A stretch of DNA of 64,000 nt from Nymphaea colorata (GCF_008831285.2 NC_045140.1:25438131-25502130); one strand, 5' to 3'. Positions 26,786 to 39,180 are shown, counted from the first letter of the stretch. A program made the numbers and translations. The notes: a model not told the origin generated them from the sequence alone.

Positions 26786-26965
26786 TTGTAGAAACTTAGT
26801 CGAGCTGGTTGGGCCAGTGGCTATTATGAGGTCACTTGTTGGTTTGATTCCCCATAGGTGTCAACCTTCTGTGCAAGCCAAAGCAGGCTTAGGCCCCCAG
26901 TGCGGGGTAATAGTCCTCGGGTTTCCTTGGCCCAGGTGCAGTTTCCTTGAGTTCGAAACTGAAAA
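26786..26965 (+). mobile_element. tRNA-derived SINE-like fragment
   Basis: A pol III A-box-like sequence (TGGTTGGGCCAGTGG, 26806-26820) is followed about 20 bases later by a B-box-like sequence (GGTTTGATTCC, 26841-26851). This matches the spacing of a tRNA-type promoter, but the surrounding sequence cannot fold as a full tRNA. A non-tRNA body with GGCTTAGGCCCCCAGTGCGG follows. Ends and target duplication are not clear. Confidence 0.45.
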
Positions 26966-27279
26966 GCAAAGGTGACGGAATGATGATATCAAGTAATTCA
27001 TTCTTGTAGCCCCACTTTTATGTAAACCTGGATAACGTCCGCAGTCTGCATTTTTAAGTTAAAAAATCTTGTTTCATCTCTACTTTCCTCTTAAATTTTA
27101 AACCTTGCTGCAGAAACCCCCTACCTTGGATGTTGTTGTGAATATATGAATGACAGAATGATGGCATTAAAGTGGTTGATTCTCATATATTAAATGACTC
27201 TTCGTGCTTGGAGGTTTCACTTTTTTTTCTTAATGAACTTTTATAACTTGAATAAAATAACCTCCATTTCATAAATAAG

Positions 27280-27282
<3 letters not shown>

Positions 27283-27318
<36 letters not shown>
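27283..27318. repeat. (CT)n microsatellite
   Basis: About 18 CT units in intergenic DNA. It causes the RERERERE peptide on the minus strand, which is not a gene. Confidence 0.95.
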
Positions 27319-27321
<3 letters not shown>

Positions 27322-28264
27322 CTGTACACACACAAAGCGTTACCCCTACCACCAGTGGTGCTTGGCCCTTGATGCTCTCGTCCAGCCGCTTGACCACGAC
27401 CATCAGCACCTGCCACCACTACATTTAACCAACATCCGGTATCCTCTTGTAAATTCAAAATTGTACTTGAATGTCAAAGTAGAGACAAGATTCTCCAGAG
27501 TTGCATTCTACAGATGGGTTCAATTTCAGTGGGGAATGAATGCGTCAACTGTCACGTGAGACGATCTTGAAGGCCCATTGACAAATTACCTTTCAGAAAA
27601 ATTTATAGATCGAAAGCTCAAGTTCCCATTAGGTCGATCAACAGGAACAACCTTGAGTCCCTGACTACCACAAGTTCCTTTCTCCTTTCTTTTTGGATAA
27701 ATTGTCTACCACGAACTCCCACCATTACAAGGTTTCTCTTTTTCTTTCATTTTGAAAAGAGAAGTGGGGAGAGAAAATTGGCTAATACAATTGCCAATAC
27801 AAGCTTTCAGGATCTTCGTGCTTGTCATCAGGATCAAACCACCACTGCCAGTCTCTATTTGCAGAAGCGTTTATGTTATTCTCAGAAAGTTCATTTTGTT
27901 CTCACTGCGACGACCTTACCCTTAGCTACTTTGAAGTCTGTAGAATGTGCCGCTGAAAGGAATTCACTGTTAGGAAAGCATTAGTATTTCAAGTCGATAT
28001 TCGTCGATGATTTGTACGGGATAGTGTAGGATACCCAATTAGTTTTTGGCCAACAGCCCTGATGATTACCGACGGTTGATAGCAAGAAACCTAATCAAGC
28101 TCTAATGAGGAGATTAATGCTACATTTTGGTATTTTGTAACTCCCAGAAAAACTGAACCTGCATGACTCGTCTAAACGAGTTGAATGCCGGATTTTACAG
28201 GAAACCTTCCTTATATGAATGAAACCATTGTTTTGTTGAAAGCTGAGTAATGATAACTAATTGC

Positions 28265-28266
<2 letters not shown>

Positions 28267-28363
<97 letters not shown>

Positions 28364-28374
28364 TATATATATAT
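28267..28374. repeat. Compound (CT)n(AT)n(AC)n(AT)n microsatellite
   Basis: About 20 CT units run into about 24 AT units, then ACACACACAC and a final short AT run. Confidence 0.95.
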
Positions 28375-29205
28375 GAGGGGAATAATTTAAGCTGCCGATT
28401 CTAAGGAAAACAAATGGTGAAGATTAAATTGCAAATACAATAGTTAAAACTATTTTCTCATGACTAAAAAATAGTCGTCAAAGGAGATAAGGGGTCTTGT
28501 TTAAGGTTTCCCTCTCTCTCTCTCTCCCCTCTAAGGTTAATTTGGACTGTAGAGAAAGTAGCTTGACTTTTGCATTTGTAACTTAATTTCTACCTTTTAA
28601 TCTCTTTATAATAACGGCCCCAATGATTCCCATTAAGTCAGGTATATAAGGGTTTGGTAGCTACCTATTTATCTCACTCTCTCCCTATATATATTAGATT
28701 CCTTCAGTCTCTTATATTGATCCACGATAGGAGAAAAACTCTAATTCATTCGCATCAAACTTCCTCTGAATCTGAAAAAATTTCTCAGATACAAGGAAAT
28801 CATTCAGTTCCAGAGATAGATATGATAGCCCGCAAACGAGCAAGTGCCTACACCATACCTAATTTGGTCGAAGCCTACAACCACAAAGCCATCATTCAAG
28901 CGATAAAAAAACCATTAAGCGAAAGTTCATTGATCTTGATCCTGAACCTGGAGACTCTTCTTGTTTAAAAATTTACCCATAGAATTCACACATGTTCGGA
29001 CATAAAGGTCTCTTATCGTTTTATTTCCATAGAATTCATGGTCCATACACACAAAATGGAACATGCACAAATTTGTAGATTTTAGCATAAAGTAGTTCAA
29101 TCAGGTGTTTATGTATATAATTCTCATATACTCTTTTCAAGATTTAACAAAATGAAAGGAATGACCCACGATAGCATCACTCGTGGTAATGAAAAGAAGA
29201 AGCAA

Positions 29206-29222
29206 AGAGAGAGAGAGAGAGA

Positions 29223-29253
<31 letters not shown>
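29206..29253. repeat. (GA)n and A-rich tract
   Basis: A short GA microsatellite followed by an A-rich run broken by single G bases, just beyond the 3' end of the bHLH gene. Confidence 0.8.
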
Positions 29254-29342
29254 GGTCATTCAACGAACATGATAATGGTCGTTAAAAGCGACTTCGCCAT
29301 TGAAACTTTCTTGTGCTATGTATGAAGGTCGACGGTCCATAT

Positions 29343-31035
29343 TCATGGCTGAGAAATTTTAAGATCGAGACCAATGTCCATCCCATTGTAAGCGATGGGC
29401 GCATACATCCAGAGATCATCAGAGCTCAGAAGCTGTTAAAAGAAAAGTAAAAGCAGAAAATCTGAGACATAAATGACCATTAGAATTTTAAAAACAAACA
29501 GAGAAACCAAGTCAAATATTTTCTGTACCTTGATTTGGAGTTGAAGAAACTTTACATATTGAACAGCTTCTTCAAGCATTGTGCTGATGTCGACCTATTT
29601 AAGGAACGAGAATTTAGAAAGAAGTTGAAAGATGAACGGTGAGCAGATTGTTTGCTGCTAATGCTAGAACGCATATTTTGGCATTATATCTTGGTGATGG
29701 AAAAGAAAAGGAAAGACAGATAAGTAACAGCATTACTTACTTTGGTGCCATTGGGTACCAAATTCTGCAATATCCTCAAGCGTTCATTGATTCTCTCTCT
29801 TCTTTTCTGCAAAAAAACAAAAACAAAAAGCCACTACCAATATACATCAAGCTGTATAATGCTACTACAGAAGGACTTGACGTTGTGCTCAGTGAAGCTT
29901 TCTCCATTTTCTGTGATTAGGAGCTAGGATGCAAATTGAATAATTAGGCCAGTAACCATTAGTACAAGATGCAAGAGCTGGTCCACATTCTTAATGCTTC
30001 TCGTGGCTGAATTAGTTATATCCCATTTATTCTTCCAAAGATGTAAGAGTTGGTCCCCAAATTAGTACAATTTTTGTGTATATCCCATTTATTCTTCCAA
30101 AGAAACATAGAATTAGTTATATGTGCTCACCCTAGCATAAAGGCTTTGAGGATCTGTAGCAGATCCTCTTCCTGCTCTCATTTTGCCACTCAAGTTGAGG
30201 GCAGCAGAACTCGAGGTTGCTCCATTCTGCTCCTGAGAAACAATTGAGTCATCCTCCGAGGTGTTACTGCTAGGGCTTAGCATGCTCAGAGCAGCATTAT
30301 CTTCTTCTCCGTCATTTTTAATTTTCTGAGTCTTCTTAATTTGGGGATTCTTAGCTCCTCTCTGAGACTGTTCAGCAAATTCCATTAGATTGATCTCAAA
30401 AATCAGCTATTTGAGTAAAAAAAATAAAAGAAATAGTAGCAAATACTCACATCACCCAAGTTACGAGCTTTTTTCTTTGGATTGTCATAAGAACAGGCTG
30501 CCAAAGCACTAAGATCATCATCGAGCAGCTGTGGTTTTCTTTTTGTTACTAGATTTTGATCTGATGGATGGATTGACTCGACTGGCTTGACAGCAACAAA
30601 TTCTCCAGAATCATCACCATTAACTGTGTCAGTACCATACATTGCATCAGCCCAGGGTTCCTGCTGACCAGCATGAAGAAATCGACCGGCTCTTTCATCA
30701 TTTAGCATGTAACAAACGAACTCCTTCGAACTATTCGGATACATGTCATGATCCTGAGCGGGTGCATTCTGTGGCCAGTAATGCAAGCTCGAAGGTGTAC
30801 CAAAATAAACACTAGAATCCAGGGAATCTTCACCTTCCACCATGTTTAAGCCTTCTTGATTGTAAGACCATGATGACACAGTTTGATCATGAGAAATAGA
30901 GTAGCTAGTGAGAAGTTGGGACATCATCTCAACCTCATCAGCAGAGACAGTTCCAGAGATTGGATATTCATGCTGAACTGAACTAGCGGTGGCACAGCCC
31001 CACATGAGTTCAGGCATTTTTGCAGAAGGCTCCAT
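29343..31035 (-). CDS. bHLH transcription factor, RSL (ROOT HAIR DEFECTIVE 6-LIKE) type
   Basis: Minus-strand gene with five exons: 31035-30451, 30367-30131, 29806-29741, 29594-29529 and 29432-29343, giving 347 aa. The start is the ATG at 31035, the first ATG in this frame ([14 protein letters not shown]). The first 250 residues are low-complexity and regulatory. The bHLH spans about 262-318: [14 protein letters not shown], then [20 protein letters not shown] as basic region and helix 1, then [20 protein letters not shown] as helix 2. The tail [20 protein letters not shown] is the signature of the RSL subfamily (bHLH subfamily VIIIc), whose members promote root-hair and other tip-growing cell differentiation. 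The DNA-binding helix region is split over exons of exactly 22 codons each. Whether it is closest to RSL2, RSL4 or another class II member needs a tree. Confidence 0.92.
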
Positions 31036-31108
31036 GTCTGATGGGTTCTGAATGAAGGGTACGCTCAAAAGCTTGGTGACCCTGACTCTTCAGAATGAGA
31101 AAATAAGG

Positions 31109-31117
31109 TATATATAG
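31109..31117 (-). promoter_or_regulatory. Putative TATA box of the bHLH gene
   Basis: CTATATATA on the minus strand lies 74 bp upstream of the start codon. This would place transcription start about 30 bp downstream and leave a short leader. Seen by motif and position only; AT-rich flanks make chance matches easy. Confidence 0.4.
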
Positions 31118-33867
31118 TACCAGTTTGGATTATTTTTTAACCAAAAATGGATACATATTATATTGCTAATCAGAGGTTTCACTGAGGGCCATCTTTACAT
31201 GCAGCTCAGAGATGGACCAGCTTAAAAAAAGACAAATAATTAAAAAGTGTCTCACCCAACTGGAGCTTTTCTTTCTTTCCTGACTTTTCATATTCAAAAG
31301 AAGAATAGGGGATTAACTAGATGTGTGTGCATCTTTTTTTGAACAAGAAAAAGGTTCGAAGCTAAGATACAGAGAGAAACGTAAGTTTAAGAGTTTTTCG
31401 TATCAAAATAATGTCCCCTACGGACTGGGTTTTGCTCACGTTGGCAGATGAATCATTTGAATTGCAATCTGGAATTAAATTTGAGAGCATAGGCTGTTGA
31501 AACTAATGCAACGTAAAACTCTCTGTAGGAGCTAAAGAATCTGTATGGACTAACTAGTCCAGATTAAAGGACTCCAGTCTTGGCATGCATTAGGCCCCCA
31601 AACGGAGACAGAGAATAGTACCAGTATAAATGAAGTGTTTCCAGTTTCAACACCTATTAGTAGTTAACAACATTTTCAAAGGGTAACTTTATAAAACAAA
31701 ATTGATACCTTATACATTAGCACCAGTAGATGAACCAAGGTGTAATCAGGCATAAGCATCAATTCGTTGAATTAAGTGCAAAAGCAACGCTGACTGGAAC
31801 CCTCAAAACAGTAGATAATTAATTATTATAATAGTTTGTTACTTTGTATATATAAAAGTTTAGTGCCTAAATCGGGAGGGCCATACCTAGAGGCAGAACT
31901 AGGAAATAAAAATACTGACTGTCGAGTAATTTAAAGTTGGATAATTTGGAAGGAAAAGCACAGGTAGAACATCGAACAATGAGCTTTGATTTTAAAACCA
32001 GCTATGGATATGGAACAATAATTGCAGAAATTCAAGTGACATGGAACAGAGATTGAATAAATGACAGGAGGTAAACAAATGAGAGAATTTTATAAGGCAT
32101 TGATAAGGTTCACGTTCCAGCAATTTATAACTTTTAGAACGTGCATTTGAGTATTCAAACCAAAAAGAATTTTGGGTGTTTAAAGAGCATCGGCAACGTC
32201 ATCACAGTTTTTTTATAATTTGAAAGATTTGAAGAAGTGGGCAGCGTGCCCCTAGACAATAGCTCTCGTTCTGATCATTTGAACTTCATTTAGAAGTATT
32301 CAATATTCATACACAAGATTTTAGAAATCACACGCATTCTTCTCTGTTCTTTTCTTTAAAAAAACAGGAAAGTGCACATTACATAATGCTATGTGCGCAT
32401 TTTTTACACTTGCAGTAAGAACAAGAGTATCCGGCTGCCAAATAAGCAGAAAGATTACATCCTTTTAGGAGGATACCAAAAGGGAACACTAATACAATAA
32501 ACCTAGTCAATAGCACTTTACCATTGCACGCAAAGGAACTTTGCAGAAAAAACCAATCAAACATCTTATTTTCAACATTATTTCCAAATGAAATCCATTG
32601 GCAATTTCCTGAATCAATACTTCAAGTAAAGAGCTGCTTCTATAGACGATGCAAAAAGTCACCATTTATATAAGGAACCCCACTCAGCAACTTCTCTTTT
32701 AAACAAAAGAAACAAACCATAAACACAACAAATTCTATAATATAAACCTTCATAAAATACTAGTAGAAAATTAAACCGTTAAAGTTTATTCCTCCAAAAC
32801 CCTTCGTTTTTTTCTCTTGACCATCTTCAACAAACTCGAAAAACAGGAGGATCCACATATAATATATCAAGCGGAAACGGAAGAAAATAAACATCATATT
32901 ATTCAAAGGAAGAACAGTATAAAATTCCCATCATGGGTGTTTGATCTACGACCTCCATTGGTCGCCCATCGCACGACCTCATTCCATGGGGCCTAAGCTC
33001 GAGGGAAGACCAGAAATTTCGATAAAGAATACCATAAAAGAGAGAGACATCTTTTTCTTTTTCGGTGCTTCAACAGATGATAAAGTCTTCGCCGATTCTC
33101 TTCACTGCATACTATTTTTAATCGCCCTGCCGGCCTGCACGACGCCATTAGAGAGCGCGCTCTCTCTCCCTCTCTTTAAAATGCTCATTGAAATTGAATG
33201 TCGTCAGCCGTGCACGTTTCCACCAGAGCATTTGAGAGCCTCCAGTAACAAGAAAGGCAAAAAACCAAAAAAAAAAAAAAAACTGGAAAACTGGAACATT
33301 GGTTCAGCTGCTAATATCAATAATTTGAAAATCATATTCTTCAGAGTCAGATAAACGATTGTTAACTAAGTTAGAAAATGAATAAACTTCAACAAATTGA
33401 CATCAAGGCCATTTTGGTCGGGAAAGTGACTGAGGAACTTTAGATGTAGAAGAACATAACTGACCTTGTTATGCATTTATAAAATGATAGAAATCTCTCA
33501 TTTGACACTTGTCAAAAAAATTATATCTACCGCTGAAACAATGAAAAGTGCTATCAATGCAGCTTCTTATTTAAAGTCAAATCAAGTACTATCATATATG
33601 CAATAAACAAGCGGTAACAAAAAAAAATGTAAAGGACGTCAAGTTGAAGATAAACATAAATGACAAAAAGATCAAATATTTTTGTCATTTTGTTGTTCAA
33701 GATTTTCCAAGTACTTTGCTGGGTATATAAAAAAATGGTTGAGACAAAAGGCCGGACAAGGAAAGAAGTTCTTCTTTAACAATTATTTAAAGATATTCAG
33801 GAAGCTCCAATGTTATCTCCCAAATAAAATTCATTTTCGTCGTCAACTACATAAATTGGTTTAGTTA

Positions 33868-33945
33868 GGTCAGACCCTAGGGTTTGAACCTACACACATC
33901 GGCCAAAATTTTGGCCAACCACATTGGCTTCTTGCACTTCAAAGA
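33868..33945 (-). mobile_element. Possible SINE-like fragment (B-box only)
   Basis: The minus strand contains AGGTTCAAACCCTAGGG, a good pol III B-box, preceded by TGGTTGGCC, which is a weak A-box. No clear ends are seen. Confidence 0.25.
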
Positions 33946-34156
33946 AAATGGCAACATGATGCCAAACTATTCCAATAAATCTCGTATTATAAACAATCTT
34001 ATGTCAAAGTTCATAGTCCTTAAATATTTAAGAAAGCCCACTAGTTTTTTAAGAACTTGAAAAGGAAAATATGTTATAAACTGATCCGGTGAAGATACAC
34101 TTAACGACATTGGGATACTAAAAACATTAACTACTTTCAATAAAGACAAAGCTTTA

Positions 34157-34345
34157 AGGAGGTGTTTGGATTACATTTTAAAATCATGATTTTGGAGTAT
34201 AAAGGCTATCTGAATACTGGGTATGGGAAAACCCCAATTTTGTCAAAACTAGTTTTCAAAAGTATGAGTGAATTACCTGATGCCCACTCCCCACTTAACA
34301 AAGGGCCAAAAAGAATGTATTTTGGAAGTATCATCCAAACAGAAA
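34157..34345. mobile_element. Possible small MITE (GTGTTTGGAT ends)
   Basis: The left end has GAGGTGTTTGGATTACATTT and the right end, read in reverse complement, has CTGTTTGGATGATACTTCC. The shared core TGTTTGGAT and the ~190-bp size fit a MITE. The inverted repeats are imperfect and no target duplication was found. Confidence 0.4.
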
Positions 34346-34404
34346 AAAAAAGAAAGCCAGTTTAACTTATTAAAAAATGTGGTTCACAAAACTGAATTCT
34401 TGAC

Positions 34405-34478
34405 TAAAGGTGGGCAATGGGCTGGATACCCGATGGGCAGTTGGGTACTTGCTTATCACGGGTTGAGCTGACCAGTTG

Positions 34479-34538
<60 letters not shown>

Positions 34539-34769
34539 ACAGTCAGCCCACTTAGAAATTTTAAAAACTTTTGGCACGTCGCAAAGATATTCAAAGATGA
34601 AAATGTTAAAGGTTTTAAATATGAATGGACATTGATCCGGTACCCGAGAACCATAAAATTGATGGTTGGGTCTCACCCAGCAACTAAGCAGGCCAAGCTT
34701 GGGCTGCCAACAAGGGATTCAGGCCAACTGACTTTATCAAGCCTTGGGCCGGTAGGATGCCCAGCCTTA
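34405..34769. mobile_element. MITE-like element with TGGGCA inverted ends and internal (TA)n
   Basis: Left end TAAAGGTGGGCAATG and right end, reverse-complemented, TAAGGCTGGGCATCC form an imperfect terminal inverted repeat. The interior includes a long TA microsatellite (34480-34536) and several GGGC/GCCC-rich words. The ends resemble hAT-type non-autonomous elements of plants, but the flanking 8-mers match poorly (about half the positions). Confidence 0.45.
34480..34536. repeat. (TA)n microsatellite
   Basis: About 28 TA units inside the 34.4-34.8 kb MITE-like element. It accounts for the YIYIYIY peptides in several frames. Confidence 0.95.
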
Positions 34770-35642
34770 TTCATATTGATTATTTTCTTTGCTAATATCT
34801 GAATTAGTTTGTCTTTAATCTTTGTAATGCTGGGGGATCATCCAACGGAAATGCAAGATACTTTTTTCATGCTTTTTGTTAATTAAAAAAGCTCTAAGGA
34901 CCATTTTGATTAACAATGAAAATGTTTAGACGTGCTTAATTTTCACATTGTCGAAAGTTAACTGCACTTTTATTATCACTGCAACTTTAGGTATGTTTTT
35001 TTTAAAATTTTTTATTTCTATTAAACTTTGAGAAACTAAATGCAGGCCATAAAGTAATTAATTTAGGATGTCATCTCAACAAGTATAACTGAAAATATGA
35101 GTACTTTTATACGTTGAGAAGGGGAAGTAGCAAAACATAAATTAACCACCTGAATTTAACTTAGAGAATGCGGCGCAGGTTCGTAAAAGGCAGAATTTCT
35201 GATGCTGTGGCATATACTCTGTAACAAGAGCTGGCTGATGCGGATCTGACAATTCTAGGGACAGTCGCTACTTCTAACTATAATATTAAGATGGACAAAT
35301 GTCAGATCGAGTTTCCTTTTATCTATATAGTCTGATAGCCTTTTAAAACCCTTTGATCAAACCCTACAGACATGGTACCTATAGGCTATAGGTGTTTCTT
35401 TTAATTAAAATTCGTAGATGTATTTTTTGTGTTTATTACTATACATTATATTTAGCAATTCTTCTACACTTGTTTTTCTAAACATGCCAAAAACGAGTAT
35501 TACATTGCACTTTATAATGAAAAACTCAAAATTGTCATAAAGCTAATTTGATCTAAATATTTTCTTAGTAGATAAACATCGGGAGGCAGATTTAGAAGCT
35601 TGGTTGAAAATAGCATTTACTAAGTATTTTTCTAGAGCTTAA

Positions 35643-35870
35643 AGGAGTGTTTGGTATTATCAGATCAGTGCGAAGTGAGACTATTAAGAATCTCAGATCC
35701 TTGGATTTAAGGTTAGAATTACTGCCATCCGACCTCAAATCTGAGGTTTTGTCCACAAACCCAAGATATGAAGTCATCCTTTTTACATGGTGGTAAAGTT
35801 TGGTGTTAGTTTACACTATAGATCACACATAAAAGGAATCTTAAAGATCTGAAGCTATCAAACACACCCG
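35643..35870. mobile_element. Tourist-like MITE (PIF/Harbinger type) flanked by TAA
   Basis: The left end GGAGTGTTTGGTATTATCAG and the right end, reverse-complemented, GGTGTGTTTGATAGCTTCAG continue with ATC on both sides. They form terminal inverted repeats of about 23 bp with a few mismatches. The element is 228 bp, has no ORF, and is bordered by TAA at 35640-35642 and 35871-35873, matching the 3-bp target duplication of Harbinger elements. Confidence 0.6.
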
Positions 35871-36781
35871 TAAGTGAAGGTGCTATCTGTTTTTGGTTTC
35901 AAGAGGTCAAGAAGAACCTCTTTCCTTTGGTCCCTCATTGATCTTGGGGACAATTTCTCTTTTTTCTTTGAAAAAAAAATGAAGACCAACAGGAATTTTG
36001 AAGATAATTTTTTGAACCTTGGGGGTTCCAGTGTTGCTGGTCGGACTGTTCAAAAGATTGACAGAAATTTTCAAAGGCGGAACGTTGTTCATGGCCAGTT
36101 GTAAGTGATAACTTATTTTGCTACTGCAGCTGACACTACCCTTGATTTCCATGGTTCCATTTCCTACTCTTCTAAGAGCTTAGGGGACAAGTGGGCTCCT
36201 CTTTTTCCTTTTTCCTCTTTCAAAAACGAAGAACACGCCCTTGCTGGGAATAGATTCATGTCAACTTGAAATGCTGGATTTTCCTCAGAGAGAAATTTAC
36301 AGTCCACAAAACAGTGGAAAGGAAACTAATCATTGATAAAACTTCTTCAGTTTGCTCTAAATCAAGCTGTTAAGTGTTATTGGTTTCTAACATGAAAGAT
36401 CAAAAGACCGTAATTCTGCAGTAGTTCAAGTTATGGTTTCTTCTTCTTCTTCACATAAGTTATAGTTTTGTATGCCGTCTGACCACTGAAATGATCAAAT
36501 AATGGTCTTAAAGTTGATCAAATAACGATGCTCCTGAGTATCTACTGTCTTTCATATTTCGTATATTGATGCAAGCAATAATGTGGTGGATGATTTTCAC
36601 TTATCACGCAGAGAAAACTTGCTGGAAAAATTGATCTACACTAGTCTTTGCCCGCCATACAGAGTTATGTTTGTCCCCGCAACATCAAGCTCACGTGGGT
36701 GCCCTCGACTACCAGAGAAAAAACTCCTCCACTGCAGACATGACCACGATATTCCTGCACTTTGATGGTCTTAGCTCATCA

Positions 36782-37015
36782 TTAGTATGAGGGGAAATTT
36801 TTCATGCTGAGAAATAAATCGACATATTTGTCGCTGACCAATATTTCTCTTTGAAAAAGCGCTTGTCTGTAGCCAAGATCAACCTCTCGCATCTTAGCTT
36901 CTTCATAAGCTTGAGCAGCGGCTCTTTCTGCAAATTGACTAGGCTTTCTTCGGTGATACTGTAGCTCCGAAGTTCCGGAGACCAAGTTATACTTGTCGCA
37001 AGAATTCATTCGCAT
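36782..37015 (-). CDS. Unrecognised short ORF, possible gene fragment
   Basis: 77 codons from ATG at 37015, including FAERAAAQAYEEAKMREVDL and a mix of charged residues unlike the low-complexity frames around it. I do not recognise a family. There is no clear splice acceptor directly upstream and no second exon I can join with confidence. A second minus-strand frame at 37526-37765 (containing SPRISKIGHSSLIKSLRAVG) ends at a plausible donor CAG/GTGGAG near 37578 and could be an upstream exon, but the intervening sequence gives no supported join. It may be a decayed gene, a conserved small protein or chance. Confidence 0.2.
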   Translation of the reverse strand: MRMNSCDKYNLVSGTSELQYHRRKPSQFAERAAAQAYEEAKMREVDLGYRQALFQREILVSDKYVDLFLSMKNFPSY

Positions 37016-39123
37016 TCAGTGGTCAGTAAAACAGACCACGATGGACGGTGAAAGTTCATCCGCTTAAGGTGGACTCCACTGGTGGCAGTTAAATAAGTCA
37101 TTCCAATTGCCAACAGTTCAACTGAAAGTACCATATTCTTGTATAGCATCTCTGTCTACTTCTAGAAATCAATGTCATAAGATGTCAACCTGAAAAAGTA
37201 GTATAGTAACAGTAATGGAATGTCAACTAGCACTTGCTCAAAACGTCATCTTTGAATGCTTGGCACGTTTTGGCACTGCAATGCTGACCAGGGTTCATTG
37301 GCAAAAGCCTAACTCAGACTGGATTCACGCCTTCTTTGCGGTTCCATTTAAAAACCAGGGCAGAGTTGGTCAAATTTGACGGGTCTTGGCTGAATCTTCC
37401 ATTTTGATCTTTAGGTGCTGATCTGTTTCTGCAATGCAGACACGAAGATGAACTGGCAGACATGGATATGCCCCATTTTGGTAGTTTATTCCCACTTCAG
37501 AAAAGGACTTGATCACTAGAAAATGTTAAAAACTGTTGAAGATCAGAAAAAGTGAATAAGGCAATAAAACAGTTGCCTCCACCTGTGGCAGAGAAAAGCC
37601 AACTGCTCGAAGTGACTTAATTAAGCTTGAATGACCAATTTTGCTGATCCTTGGTGATGTAAGCTTCATTTGGAAAACAAAACATGACTCCTTTGACCAT
37701 TCTACTACAATAAGTTCTAGAATGTTCAAATATTTAAGCAGAAGATGCTCACAGACTGCATCCATCTAACTCATTACAGCATCTTAACAGTTGATCTCCT
37801 GAAATGAAAAACGAATTGCCTTTTAAGTTGATCAACTCTCAGGCAATCTAGAACTAAGTTGTCCCACCTTGTTCATGGTTCATTATCTACTTTCCGAGCG
37901 TTTGCTTTTTATTGATCATGACTCAAATAATATAAATCAAGCGTCCATTTAGTAAAAAGGGATCTTTTTTCATTTCTTGTATCAGGTATAAAATTGTCTG
38001 TCTGATTGATGCTCTTTGCAGTTTGCACCCTCTTTTGGTTTTCTAATTCAAGATTCTAAGGGATATATCTTGTTGATCTTTGTCTAGTTCTTATTCTCAG
38101 GAATTCCAGAGCACCAATTTCTTTATACAGAAATCCTAATCTTTGGGCTACGCAACTAAGAATTAAATTTCTGGGAAAATGTTCAATGCTCGATGGTGGT
38201 AGCCTTTCCCTTGAGATCGGTCATATTATTTACTATTCTAATGACGATATGATCTTCAACGCCAGAATTCAAAGGCTGACAATTTTCCTGCTCTAGCAGT
38301 GCCCATGGCTTGTCAACTCAACATGGAGAGCACCAAGCCAAGTCAATTCTACTAGAGAAATTGTAATTTTCAGTAATGACCTCCAGAAAGAAGGACTCTT
38401 TTTGTGAGAAATTTCTCGCTCATTTGTTTTTCTTTCTCTCAAAGGGACAAGTATGTAGAATATAGCAATGTGTCATGAGATAAAAATCACATTATTTTAG
38501 AAAAGTCAACATCTTTGTCAAAATTCTATAGTTCTTCTAAGAAATTCATGATAAAATCAATTTGTCTTTGACTATAATTTAAAAATCCATCACATTGGCT
38601 TTCTGCAATGATTGAGAATGAAATTTTACGAATCGACACTTCCTTTTATTTAATATACTTTCATTTCGTTTATGGCCATTTTTCGGAGCATAGGTAGATG
38701 AAAACCAACCAGATTTGGTGGAAACATGACCTGGCTTTACTTGATTTTCATGTGGTTGATGGTTTCAGCCTTTCTGGTTTTTCAAGTTGATTTTCGTGCT
38801 GCGAACTTTAGTGTCCCATAAGTTTCTTCGTACATGTAAAAGCCAAGCTGGGGAATGGGGATGATCAGCTATGGAGCTCGAAATATGAAGGTTCTGTCAA
38901 TTCAGTTGTTTATGACTTTGTTTCTTGAAAGTATAACTTTCTTGAACAGAGTGCAGCAGAGAACAGGGCATAGACATCTTATCAAGAATGCTAGAGAATG
39001 AATTTTGTTTAAGTTTTCAGTTGGATTTTTCTGTTATCTTCTAACTTAATGGTGTTCTCGATGTCAAGTTCTATAAAACCATTTACTTTTGGTGTAGATG
39101 TCAATGGAATTAACTTGACGACT

Positions 39124-39154
<31 letters not shown>

Positions 39155-39180
39155 GTGTGTGTATATATATATATGTATGT
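39124..39180. repeat. (TA)n/(TG)n imperfect microsatellite
   Basis: TA runs interrupted by TTTA and GTGTGTG segments, in intergenic DNA. Confidence 0.9.

Larger units (their letters stand above)
26557..29342. other. Intergenic region between VSR and bHLH gene
   Basis: VSR and the bHLH gene converge here. Contains both 3' ends, a SINE-like piece and three microsatellites. On the minus strand an AATAAA hexamer at 29020-29025, about 320 bp after the bHLH stop codon, is a possible polyadenylation signal. ORFs near 27180-27460 and 28650-28970 have no recognisable domain. Confidence 0.55.
31118..36781. other. Gene-poor region upstream of the bHLH gene
   Basis: AT-rich DNA without a recognisable gene. 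It holds the bHLH promoter region near 31.1-33 kb, a B-box-containing piece near 33.9 kb and three MITE-like elements listed separately. ORFs such as 32941-33354 (plus) end in lysine-rich low complexity from an A run and look spurious. Confidence 0.6.

Noticed and set aside
26786-26870. Functional tRNA gene
   Set aside because: A- and B-box-like words are present, but acceptor and anticodon stems do not form.
30403-31068. bHLH start at 31068 instead of 31035
   Set aside because: The codon at 31068 is TTG. The first ATG in frame is at 31035 and gives the family-like MEPSAK start.
34370-34676. Several YIYIYI-containing ORFs on both strands
   Set aside because: Direct translations of the (TA)n microsatellite.
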